Shown here piece after piece: positions 9,691-20,367 of a DNA stretch of 42,855 nt (its first letter is position 1; the number at the start of each line of letters is the position of its first letter). The stretch lies in the NCBI GenBank assembly GCA_009602725.1, contig WELB01000003.1, forward strand, positions 1,452,116 through 1,494,970. The letters run 5' to 3'. Source of the stretch: Spirogloea muscicola (lineage: Eukaryota > Streptophyta > Zygnematophyceae > Spirogloeales > Spirogloeaceae). The notes under the pieces were generated by a model that saw only the letters and a program-made list of their open reading frames with translations, did no database searches and was not told the origin of the DNA. The translations under genes and the position numbers were made by a program.

Positions 9691-9990
9691 TGGAGGATAT
9701 TGCAAGTTTGGGATATGCTCGACGTGAGGATATGCTTCCAGCTCAGATGGGCATGCCGGCAGCCTACTTGTCAGTTTTGCGTCGCCGAGTGTCAGCTTGT
9801 CTGCAGCGAGCTCAGGCTCATGCGTTGCATTGCTTAGCAGCAGGTGACGTACATTTGTCAATGTGCTTGCCTTCGTGTACTTGCCCACACATGGCCTCCC
9901 CAAGTCTTTTTAGAAGAAGTGCTCGCCCATTTTTGGCCCCTTTCGACCTTTTGTGAATCTTTTTCGGAGCGCAAGGGCCACCGTCGCCCG
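9690..9990 (+). mobile_element. Second, diverged LINE-like ORF remnant in opposite orientation
   Basis: The forward frame at about 9690-9840 reads MALLEDIASLGYARREDM, then YLSVLRRRVSACLQRAQAHA. That resembles the RLSVSLQRSMAHALHLRAG helix of the neighbouring minus-strand copy, with clear divergence. About 90 bases later there is 'ggcccctttcgaccttttgt', then 'gaatctttttcgg', the family's 3'-tail motif in the same orientation. The two elements are therefore head to head around 9690. Confidence 0.4.
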
Positions 9991-10320
9991 TCTGCTCGAG
10001 GCAACGCCGACCGAGATCGCCGCACATTGAGCATAATCGACTCTGTAATGTCATCAGTTCCTCCTCACAATGCTCAGCTCGCAATCTGGTCACCAATGGT
10101 GTAGTGGCAGCCGCTTGCCACCGTCTTGACAACTCCCGCGCAATGCTTCAGTGCCGCAACGACTGAGGGCTCGCCACGTGGGGTGCTCCTCGGCGGCTCT
10201 GAGTCCGGCCTCAACCTCTCTCCCCGCGCGGAGCTTGTCCCGTTACCGGGCCCCTCGCCCGGTGCCTCATTCCCCCCTCTCCCCCCGCCCGGTGTTCTGC
10301 TGGAAGTCGCATCGCCGCTC

Positions 10321-10373
10321 GAGGCCGCCATTGCCGCCGCCGCCGCCGCCGCCGCCGNCGGCGGGCCGCCGCC
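10321..10373 (+). repeat. GCC trinucleotide tract in the SMO2 leader
   Basis: A run of GCC units with one uncalled base (10358) ends directly before the SMO2 start codon. A second GCC tract lies in SMO2 intron 2 (about 10827-10860). The N suggests an assembly ambiguity in repeat length. Confidence 0.8.
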
Positions 10374-12482
10374 ATGGGCGCCGCGCTGGACGCGGCGTGG
10401 CTGGTGCGTGCGCCACCTCCGTCTTGCCTCTTCCCGCCTGATCACCCCTAAAGTCCCTCACTGACGTGCCTATTGAGCCGCCGCTGCCGTCTCTGACCCT
10501 GTCTCGAGCGGTCGGTCGAGCCTCAACGTTGGCGCTCAGCTCACGCTCCCTCCTGCGACGAGTCGTGCTTACCACGAGCGTCCGCCTCGCGCCGCAGCCT
10601 TTAAGTGCTGCCGCCGCTGTCGACGCGACGGTGGCTGGGCGCCTGATGCGGCCTCTGACGCCGCTGCTTTGCGGCTGCAGGGCCTGACGAGCCGCTTCAC
10701 GGACTTCCAGCTCGCCTCGCTCGGCAGCTTCGTCATCCACGAGTCCGTCTACTTCCTCTGCGGCCTGCCGTACCTCTTCATGGAGATGGCCAACGTCCGC
10801 AGCTATAAGATCCAGGTCCGTCGCCCCACCGCCGCCGCCGCCGCCGCCGCTGCCGCCGCCACTTTCTGCGCTGGCCCATCCCCTCAGAAGAGTGCCATCA
10901 GCTCACGAGACTGCACCGCCGGCCCCTCCGGCTCGGCGCGACCCCTCCTTGCCAGAACCGGGTGAACTCGCGCGAGGCGCAGCGCAAGTGCCTGTGGCGG
11001 CTCATGCTGTACCACTGCTTCGTCAACCTGCCCGTCATGGTGGCCGCGTACCCCGTCTTCCGCTACATGGGCTTCTCCAGCCACCTCCCGCTGCCCTCCT
11101 GGTTCGGCCGCCACGCTGCCCGCCCTTCCCACCTTGTCTTCCTGTGCCCTCCTTCTCCCTCTATGTTGCTCCTCCTTCCTCCTCCCCTCCTTCTCACTGT
11201 CTTCCATCCCTTTCCTGGCAATCGCTGACTCCCCTACCCCCCCATGACTTGCAACTTCGTGTATTCTGGGGAATTGGCCCCAATCATTCACCCTCAACGT
11301 CCCTCCTTCCCTGCCTCTCCTCTGCCCCTTCAGTCTGCGTCGCTGACATGGGCGCGGCCACCGCCCTCCTTCCTGAATTGCAGGAAGACGATTGTGCTTC
11401 AGATTGCCAGCTACTTTGTCATTGAGGACTTCATTTTCTACTGGGGTCACCGTGTCCTGCACACCAAGTTCCTGTACAAGCACATCCACAGCGTCCACCA
11501 CGAGTACGCCGCCTCTTCTCCTTCTGCCGGTCTTCAATCGTGGCAATGACAGAGGCAGCTTGCCCTCCAGTGGCAGTCGTGCATCGCTGACGCAGAGTCC
11601 AAAGCGCGTAATTTATGCTGGACCTCCTGGCTTCCTGCAGGTATGCGACGCCGTTTGGGTTGACGTCCGAGTACGCGCATCCACTGGAGATTCTCTTTCT
11701 GGGCTTTGCGACGATTGCAGGCCCGGCTCTGACAGGCCCGCACCTCCTCACGCTCTGGCTCTGGATGAGCATTCGCGTCGTGGAGACAGTCGAGGCGCAC
11801 TGCGGCTACGACTTCCCGTGGAGCCCCTCGCGCTTCCTTCCTTTATACGGGGGGTCAGTGCTCGTCCTCTAGACCCTCGCAACTATGAGCCTTGGAGGTT
11901 CATAGTCAAGGTCATTGCTTGGTTGGGCGAGGGTCAGACCTCAATTCAGGTCCGAAGCCTTGGAACTCAAGCTTGAGGTCCTCTTGCAGGAGATTAGTTT
12001 TCGGGGTCTCAAGTGAGTGTTGGCCCCCACGATTGTAATCCTGCAGCTGAGCCCGTCCTTGGGACGTGCTGTGTGATTGTCGTCTCCAACCTTCCTGCCA
12101 CTCTTTTCTAAACCCTTCAATCCTGACTCCGGCAGGGCGGATTTCCACGACTACCACCATCGCCTCCTGTACACCAAGTCTGGCAACTATGCTTCAACCT
12201 TCATTTACATGGACTGGTGTGGCCCTAAGTGCCTCTGACCTGCAATTTTAAGCATGCCTGCTCTTCTCATGCAGGCTTGCTTGACTGTTAAATTCGTTAC
12301 CAGCTCAGCATTGACTCAGGCAGGGGCATGCTTGCAGGTTGTTCGGCACAGACAAGGGCTATCGCAGGCTCAAGTCAATGCAGAAAAAGTCGGGCATTAT
12401 TGATGAGACGGCTGCACGACCTGCAGTCGTCAATGGCCACATTGGTCCAACACCGACGGCCTGTGCAGCAAAGGTGGAGTAA
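10374..12482 (+). CDS. SMO2: 4-alpha-methylsterol monooxygenase, SMO2 type
   Basis: The enzyme oxidises a C4 methyl group of sterol precursors in the ER membrane using a di-iron centre; SMO2 acts on the second (4-alpha-monomethyl) step in plants. Seven exons join in phase with GT-AG borders: 10374-10403, 10681-10815, 10956-11101, 11384-11503, 11641-11853, 12136-12216, 12338-12482, giving 289 residues, about the family length. All three histidine boxes are present: HRVLH (126-130), HSVHH (139-143) and HDYHH (219-223), plus the HCGYDFPW and FGTDKGYR signatures. FSDFQLA-type N-terminus (here FTDFQLASLGSFVIHESV), LPLPSW and YATPFGLTSEYAHP favour SMO2 over SMO1. The first exon codes only ten residues. 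The C-terminus after KGYRRLK is lineage-specific and ends TACAAKVE. Confidence 0.97.
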
Positions 12483-12835
12483 GAGTCGCAAAGCGTCTCT
12501 CTTCTCTGTACCCCTTGTGCCAGTTGGCCGAGTAAATGCGACGTCTTACATTTTTTGATTCGATCTGAAGTGGCATTAGTGAGCGTTGGGCCTGTTTCTT
12601 GAGAAATTTGAGGTGCCATCATTGATAAGGTTGCTGCACGAGTTGGATTCGTCAATGGCCATGTTGGTCCAACACCGACAGCTTGTGCAGCAAAATTGGA
12701 GTAAGAGCCGCAAAGCATCTCTCTCTCCATTGTAAAACCCTGATGCTAGCAGGCTAAGGGCTAAGGGAATATAGCATTTTTCTGTTATGGTCTGAAGTGG
12801 CAGGTTGTGAGCATTGAGCCTGTTTCTTGACAGAA
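12385..12835 (+). repeat. Tandem duplication of the SMO2 3' end (two units, about 223 bases each)
   Basis: The unit from about 12388 to 12610 recurs at about 12611-12835. The copy translates as IIDKVAARVGFVNGHVGP, then TPTACAAKLE and a TAA, against IIDETAARPAVVNGHIGP, TPTACAAKVE and TAA in the gene. The similarity continues beyond the stop ('gcaaagc.tctctct', later 'tctgaagtggca' and 'gcctgtttcttga'). An in-frame TGA lies just before the copied coding part, so it is not simply readable from upstream. Confidence 0.88.
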
Positions 12836-13312
12836 TCTGGATGGCAAATCAGGATCATGTCATTAAGCTGCAAAAAGTGACAACCAGTAGCCACCTGCGT
12901 GTATACCAACTTTTAGGCATTGGTGGCTAGGTGGCTTTGAGCGATGAATGCATTTGGTCTGTTTTGGTATTTTGCATGTTGGTTCGCAGCATTGAGACGC
13001 CAGCAGAGCTGTTGCCATTGGCAAACGTGCAGATCAAAAGTTGCAAATCGTGTAGTAGCAGGCAGGCCTGACATCTTGCCTATGGATGGAGGGTATATTT
13101 AGGCTCAGCAAGAGCCCAAGGCCTTTTTGAACGACAAGAGATTTTGCATGTCATGTACAGCTGGGATAGCTTCTAAACCACAAAGAACTCAACACAAAAC
13201 AGATTGTAGTCAAGAAAGTCTCTTGTTACTCAGGTATGACCCTTGGATCGGGACACAACCTTTCAGAAGAACATGGGAAATTTGCATCGGTCCTCAGCGC
13301 TTTAACTCCCTA
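12836..13312. other. Intergenic region, SMO2 to SWI3 (convergent)
   Basis: This stretch lies between the duplicated SMO2 tail and the SWI3 stop codon at 13313. It is less GC-rich than the genes. I see no ORF with family character, no RNA gene and no repeat shared with the rest of the window. Confidence 0.5.
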
Positions 13313-16300
13313 TCACAGCTGTGAGGAGATTTGAGAATCGCCAGCAGGCGTGATGCTTACACCACGTGATGCGGGTGTTGAGGAGGCCGCTACCGCAGGG
13401 GCGCCCCAAGGAGGCAGCGAGCTTGGCGTTTTCTGCACGGTGCTGGGCATCGAAGCAGATGAAAGAATCTGGGAGGGTGTGGCCGGCTGCGGCTGCTGGC
13501 CAGGGATCAATGTGCTGGCAAGGCGCACACGCTCAGCAATCAGGTGCTGCCGCGTGCGCTCCACCTGGTCCCGCTCCTTGAGCAGCAGGTCTTCCAGGTC
13601 CTCAAAGTGGCGGAGCTTAATCTCCAGCTTCTTCACCTGCCAACGAGCATGCAGTGCAAGATCAGGGATGAAGCTTACAGTTCACGTGAAAGTCACAACA
13701 AGGGAATCAGAGCAACTATCTAAGCGCTTACATTCTTTGAATTGGCAGTACAGTATTGGCTTGAGGTTGCATTGTAGACTAAAACCCCTGAGAGCAGGCC
13801 AACGAGTAAGACAGCGACCTCAGCTGACCTGCTGCTCCATAACCTCCGCAACCAAGCGCTGGATCTCGCCCTCCTCGGCATCAGCAAGCAGCTTTGCCTT
13901 GACGGCAGCGGCGGCCAGTCCTGTGGCCGCAGCAACCCGCAGCCGGAGTGCAGAGGTCGGTCCATCCGTTTCCCCAGCTGCATAGAAGAGGCAAACATGT
14001 GATGTAAGAGCTTGGCACTCAGATGCTCTTGGAGGACAACCTCAGCTTTGCAAGTAAGCAAGAAAGACAGGGAACACAAAATTCCCTTGACAAGTGCAGC
14101 TTAGCATGCTTGCTCTTGCCTGACTTGGCAAGCTGGGAGAGACTGGGATGCCAACCTGTTGAAAGGCCATCTTTGGAAGCCGAAGCTGTGGTAGGAGCCC
14201 CTGCCTGCTGCTCTGCAGTCTCTGATGCTGTGGTCGGAGCGCCAACCACATCCGGGCCTTTCTCTGCCTGGGCAGCTGCCCCAGCTCCAGGTGCACTCTG
14301 CCCCTCATGAATGCGCACCTCGTTCTCTGGGTACTCCTCTGTCAGGGCTTCGAGGGCTGCCTGTGCTGCTGCGGCTGCCACACGTGGTCCAACCATGGCC
14401 GCCAGGAAGGCAACCTGCACGTAGAAGTACTGTTCAATATTCACACAGTACTCAACGACTATCATTTGCAAAAAGGTTGCACTAGTATGCTGGGCAAAGT
14501 AGGCACAAATGCAAAGCACAAGGCCGACCTGTGCCATGATGGGGTTGCCGGCATCAGCAAAAGGGGTGAGCTCGGACGTTATAGATGAGACATCGGCTAC
14601 CAATGTCTCGCCTTTGTCCCGCTTGTCTTCCCTACAATCTGATGAGATGTCAGGGGGCTGTGTCGCACTAGAAATTGGCTGTGGAGCACCGGAGTTAGTC
14701 GTCTCCAGCTCCTGCAGTTGAACGGGATGGAAATCCATAAGAGGGCAGCTCATTGCCGAGGACTTGGCACCAGTCAAGCAATGTGTCAATGTTGCACCAC
14801 AAGAACCACACAAGCTCATGCTTATATTCAAGTTCTTCTTGAAGAATGTGCGATGCTTGGCAGGATGCCTGTACTAAAAGCTTGCAGATCAGAAACGCCA
14901 GAATAGTAGTAGTAGAAGTGGCACATTTCTCTGTACGTCTGCAAGGACAACTTGCAATCAAGGAGCAGGGAGGGACTTACTTCCAAAAACGGGTCTTCAA
15001 TGGGAAGCCTGATGAAGTGCAAGATGCACTGCGCTTTTGTCTTTGTCACCACGTGCTCGGCGACCTCCGTCCAGCTGTCACCATAGAGCTCCAGCCCCTC
15101 GAGGAGGAGCAATGTTTCCTGTTCACTCCAGTCTTCTATCATGCCCCCACCGCCGCTGTCTTCTGGCGCAGGCCCTTTGTGAGTGAAGTCCGTTGTGGCC
15201 AGGCCAGGCCCGAGGCGACCATCGGCATAGCAGCCCGGGCAAAGGTCAACATTGGGCTGCAGGACAACAGAATCAGCTGTGTCAATATCCAAGAACGTCT
15301 AGATGGCCACCTGTGGAGCCCTTTCAGCTCCTTGAGAGGCTGCCAGCGGAAAGTTGCCAAATTCACCTGGATCCGGCAGTGGTAACGACTGGAAGTGCAC
15401 TCTGCGCCGCATGCATCGCAGAAGTAGTCTGCAACGCGGCCACGGACAGCTTGTGCAGCCTGCTGGACCGCAGCCTCCGCGCTGGCAGGTGCATAGGCGC
15501 TCCGGTGGGCTGCGAGGGTCTGCTCGTGTGCTCCCGTGTGGGGCTGCCTCGGGTCCGCAAAGTGGTACAAGGCTGGGCCTGTACCAACAATGGTTGGCAC
15601 GACTGCACGCACGCCAGCTGGGCCCGTCTCCACCAGCGCTGCTGGCTCACCAGCCCACGGTAGCCCTCGCTGGCGTGACTCACCCGAAGCCTGTAAGACA
15701 TAAGACAAACTTCTGAGAAGCTCACTCTGCCGGGCAATGGCAAGCTCTACAGCTGTGCAACTTGGATTACTCTAGGCATGACAACATACTTGCACCATTT
15801 AACTAGGACATTGAGTCGTCTCCTTGCACATTGAGGACTTGAGAACTCTGATGACTGTGATGACTCTGATGACTCTGGAGTAGATACAGTGCTGCTAATA
15901 ATTGATCAGTGACACTGACATGCAAAGGCATCAACTTCGAGAGCGTGTATGCAATCTACAAGGTTGACTTGCAGATATCTTGCACATCATGGGTGCAAAA
16001 GTGCGGCCAGGTGTAAAGACAGTGCAAAGTAGGTGCTCAGGTTTGTGTTAATATAGCTTGCCCTTGGAGCAAACAGATCTTTCCAGATGTTACAAACATC
16101 ACTGCATGTAATGAGGACACCTACAAGACATGAGTACCAAATCAATTCACATGCTGAGCAGGCGCAGTTAAGAACTGCTGGATACCTGGTAATTGATCAA
16201 GCCCCAGTGGTTGAGGAAGTCAAACACCCTTCCCAGCATGCCCACATCGCCGACCAGCATCCTCCGGACCTCTGTAAACGTCAGCTGGCGCAGGGGGTCC

Positions 16301-19300
16301 TCTCGATACTTCTTGATGATGAAGTTGCGGTACTCCATGTACAGCTCCGGGGTCTTGGACTGCGATCGACGCTCAAAGAACTCTGGCAGGTGTCGGCGCT
16401 CCAACGGGTGTATCCGCGTCCATGAGAACCAACCTGGGGTCATGAAACACAGCAGGTCATAACTGTGTCTGCGTGCCATAAGGACCTGACATCTATCATT
16501 GACCTTACAGCCTAACCTTCTGTGTCGGCAACTCAGAGAAGCAAAGCCCTGAGAGCAGAGTGGACGGCTGTCGCTCGTACCAGCATGGCTTGGCACCCTG
16601 TGGACCTCCGGAGCCGTCGGCTTGGACGGTGTCCCACCCTCCTGTTGTGGCATGGGATGCGGCATCGGGCTTGGCACTGGGGGCTTGGGGGCGCCATGCT
16701 GGCCTGTGTACGTTGAGATGTTCTCGACCCTTGGCAGCTGGCCGCCGCTACCACCGACGTCGCCATTGCCACCGCCACTGCCGCTGTTGCCTGCACTGCC
16801 ATCGACCGCCAGTCGGGCATCCATGGCTGCCAGCACCGAAGCATGCGGCTGCCCAATCTGCTGCCTCGACACGCGGGGCACGTCGTTGACCTGTTCTGCC
16901 TTGCCTGGTAGCACCTCCACGGGCTTGCCATCAGGTCCAAGCGGCACCGGCGGCTCCTTGGGAGCTGGCGCACCTCCTAGAGGCAGCTGCTTTTTCCGCT
17001 TGCCTGACTGAGGCGACGCCAGGCCGTTCTGTTCTGCTGCCGCAGCCGCTGCTACTTCTGCACCTACATCTGCCTGCTTCGCTACAGTGTAGTCGTCCCC
17101 GCGCTTGGTCAGCCGGAGTTTCAGAGCTGCACATCACAAATAGCTAGCCATGAGCATGATACACAGGCCACTGTCTCAACTTCAAGGCTGCCTGCACTGT
17201 GGCGGATGCGCCAAGCTCTACTTTCCATCGAGGCATACGGCATCACCTTGCCTGTCCCGTGAAGCTCAACCTTGCATCATCTAGACTGCAGCAGCTCGTC
17301 TGCAGCATATGACTAACTTGACCTTCATACTTGAGGCAACTGCTGTAGCCTGCCCTTCAGTAAATCCAAATTATTACCACTAATATTCTCAACCCTCAGC
17401 CCTAGACGCACATGCATGCTCGCCTGCTAACAGCACCTGGCGGCTGGTCGTCGCCCTCTGCAACGCCCTCATCTTCTGCACACCGCTTTCTGCGCTTTCC
17501 CTGCTCAACATCAGCCCCGGCTCCAGCGCTCCCACCATCGTCGCGGTCAGCGGGGCCGCCGCCATCGAGCTCCCCCTCCTGCCCGCGCTTGCCCTTCCTC
17601 CCACCTGCCTCCTCTCCAGCGGTCTCCGTGGTCATCGGCAGGACCGCCTCATCCGCCTCATCCTGTGACTGCTTCCGCCGGCTTCGGCTTCGCGAGTTCC
17701 TCGCTGCGCCGCTGGCTCCCTTCTTTGTCACCTCCTTCTCCTCGAGCACGTAGTCCAGCTCATTCATCCTGATAGCAATACAAGAACAATAATATACCAC
17801 TTTTAGGAAAACAATTTCATGACAACCTTCGCACTCTTGTGTTACTGAAAGGGCGCCCCTAGAAATGTTCTCAGTGCCCGATTCAAGGGTGGATGGGCCT
17901 ACCACTCATTGTAGAGGCAGCTGTCCCTGAGCCATCGAAGGTGAAGGTGCCAGGGCCCCTTGTGCAGCGTCTCCTCCTCTGCCTCGCCCTCAACATCGCC
18001 TGCCACCAACATAGAGAAGTGGGTAGTCAGCTGAGGGCTACTGTGCCAGAGGGCTTGAGCAAGATACTCCTTAACTGTGTCAATGCCTGACCGCGACCCT
18101 ACTTCCAATGATCAAAACTTTGTGAAGCTGACTCATCACCTGCAGACTACATGTCCTGTATAATTAAGGTATACGAAGCGCAGATGCGGACCTCACCAAG
18201 AGGCAGCCACTCATCATAGCTGTCAGGGTAATACCACCAGTGGACCCTGGCAAAGTTCCCCTGCACCTCCAGCGTACGTATCCACTCTGAGTCTGGATTT
18301 GCGTCGGGCTCCGCCGGTGGATCCGGGTACAGGATGTGCGACACGCCCCTCTCAGCTGGCGAGCAGCAATAAACATGGGCAACTCAGCAACTCTTGACAG
18401 CAGGTATCATTACCAGTCCAAGTTAATAACCTAAAGAGACAATAACAGTATGTCCAAGTCTAACATGCACAACTGCACATGGAGAGATTTCGTCGACTCA
18501 CACTCGGATGCTGCGACCTCAGCGCCAGCTTGCTTCAGGACAAAGTCCTTGCAACACATAAGAGGTATCAGGCTTTAGGGAGTTAACAGGTGCCTATATG
18601 TAAGGTGGACCTTTGCATCTGGTGACAGAAGCCCGTGCGATTGAGCATAAACAGCAGCCTCTGACATATCAGCTGAAGAGCATCAGTCAAGGCTAATGAT
18701 CTCGCAAGTCCAATAGGATGACCCGCCCATTGCAGGCACTCTCCTTGACATCAGGATACCTACTGTCCCTCACCTTGAGATGCTCCAAGTCTTCACCAAC
18801 TGCCCCGGGTGTGAAGTAAATCTTGGGAGGCTTCAAGAAACCCTTGGCCTGCGAGCCACTCGCACAATCCGTGCTAAGAAGCAATTGCTGCACTTTCCGA
18901 GCTACTGATCTGAGTGAGGAGGCCATGCTCTTTTGGTTGCGGCCACAGTCGCTGCGCACCTCGAGCTCCTTGTGTATGCGCTGGAGGAGGATGATGAGGG
19001 AGTCGCGGCGAGCAGGGGACTGGAAGTCGATGCGCCGCACATCCTGCTCCGCCTTGAACTCGATGCACTTGCTGAGGATGATCGCGAGCGCGCCATTGGG
19101 CCGGAAGTCGTGGAAGAGCTTGAGGGGGATGCGAAGGAATGGAGGCTTGTGCTGCGCCTGTTAGATGGGCATTCAGTGTCAACAATGAGGGGCTAACAAT
19201 GTATCTACCATAGCGAGAGCTCGGCAAAGTCCTGCTGCAGCCTGCCTCAGGCGGCAAGGCTGCCACCAAGCACGTGGGGCTTGCCGGCCCTGGCAAACCC

Positions 19301-19651
19301 GCAAGCCAGAAGCAGCCATGCTACTCCATCGCGACCAACGCCGTTCTGGCCTCGAAGCTAGACTGACGGAGCCAGGACCAGAGGTAGCCGCACCAACCGA
19401 CGTGCGGCGCATTTTCAGACGTTCTTGAACTCCGCTTCATCTCAATCGGCCGAGCGAGCAGGAGATGAGCAGGAGGACGGCACCTCCTTGCCAGCCACGA
19501 GCTCGGAGAAGTCGATGAGCTGGACCGTGAGCTTGGCAGCGCTCTGCCGGTCGACCTGGGAGTCGGGGAAGCGCTTGTGGAGGGCCTCTGCCAGCGCGTC
19601 GAGCTTGCGCAGGTTCTCGCCCTGCCCCCGCCGCCGCAGCTCGAGAGCCAT
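13313..19651 (-). CDS. SWI3/SMARCC subunit of SWI/SNF chromatin remodeller
   Basis: A scaffold subunit of SWI/SNF complexes. The N-terminal exons (19651-19484; 19157-18774; small exons near 18.65 and 18.52 kb; about 18358-18190; about 18000-17913; then 17.77 kb down) carry the SMARCC1/2 N-terminal module: RKLDALAEALHKRF, VQLIDFSE, LKLFHDFRPNGALAIILSKC, RRIDFQSPARRDSLIILLQ, SHILYPDP, VHWWYYPDSYDEWLP, LRWLRDSCLYNEW and RMNELDYV. After a low-complexity linker come the SWIRM domain (about 16437-16187: WTRIHPLERRHLPEFF, KTPELYMEYRNFII, HWGLINYQ), a ZZ-type zinc finger (CDACGAEC, RYHC, LCPGCYADG; about 15.4-15.2 kb), a SANT domain (WSEQETLLLLEGLELYG, KTKAQCILHFIRLPIEDPF), FADAGNPIMAQVAFLAAMVG, and a C-terminal coiled coil (KKLEIKLRHFEDLEDLLLKE, ERTRQHLIAERVRL). 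It ends ISSQL then TGA. The start at 19651 is the first ATG of the exon, close to an assembly gap, so an upstream exon is possible. Confidence 0.95.
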
Positions 19652-20367
19652 GGCGTCAGGCGCGGGAGCGCGCACAGCAGGCCCGAGCGTTCTTCTCTCG
19701 GAGGCGCTCGTCGGCGGCGCACAGGCGGCCGCGCGCGGCAGCCGGCCCAGCGCTGCGGCGGCGCTCGCACCTCGAAGTCCCGGGCCTTCGCCGCGCCCGA
19801 GGATTAGCNNNNNNNNNNNNNNNNNNNNNNNNNNNNNNNNNNNNNNNNNNNNNNNNNNNNNNNNNNNNNNNNNNNNNNNNNNNNNNNNNNNNNNNNNNNN
19901 NNNNNNNNNNNNNNNNNNNNNNNNNNNNNNNNNNNNNNNNNNNNNNNNNNNNNNNNNNNNNNNNNNNNNNNNNNNNNNNNNNNNNNNNNNNNNNNNNNNN
20001 NNNNNNNNNNNNNNNNNNNNNNNNNNNNNNNNNNNNNNNNNNNNNNNNNNNNNNNNNNNNNNNNNNNNNNNNNNNNNNNNNNNNNNNNNNNNNNNNNNNN
20101 NNNNNNNNNNNNNNNNNNNNNNNNNNNNNNNNNNNNNNNNNNNNNNNNNNNNNNNNNNNNNNNNNNNNNNNNNNNNNNNNNNNNNNNNNNNNNNNNNNNN
20201 NNNNNNNNNNNNNNNNCGCCAGCGCCCCGGCGAGCCGCCCCGGAGACGCGGCCGTCGTCCGCCGCTGGCCAACGGCGGCGGCGAGCAGGCAGACGGCGCC
20301 GCGCTTGCGGTCGCCGTTTCACGGCAACTCCCGGGGGATTGGCAAGGCGGCCGACGAGGCGCCGGCC
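19652..20367. promoter_or_regulatory. Shared divergent promoter region interrupted by a 408-base assembly gap
   Basis: SWI3 (minus, start 19651) and the kinesin (plus, start 20368) are transcribed away from each other from this 716-base interval. Bases 19809-20216 are all N. The remaining flanks are extremely GC-rich and contain no evident TATA box. The gap probably reflects a hard-to-sequence GC-rich promoter; it could also hide a 5' exon of either gene. Confidence 0.75.

Noticed and set aside
10267-10740. Minus-strand ORF of 157 codons over the SMO2 leader and exon 2
   Set aside because: It is antisense to a well-supported exon and GCC repeats. GC-rich DNA yields long spurious frames.
11534-11800. 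Minus-strand ORFs over SMO2 exon 5
   Set aside because: They are shadows of the conserved histidine-box exons on the plus strand, with no recognisable domain.
12592-12690. Duplicated SMO2 tail as a functional alternative last exon
   Set aside because: The only nearby acceptor puts it out of phase with the exon 6 donor, and an in-frame TGA precedes the copied coding part. I kept it as a duplication, not an exon.
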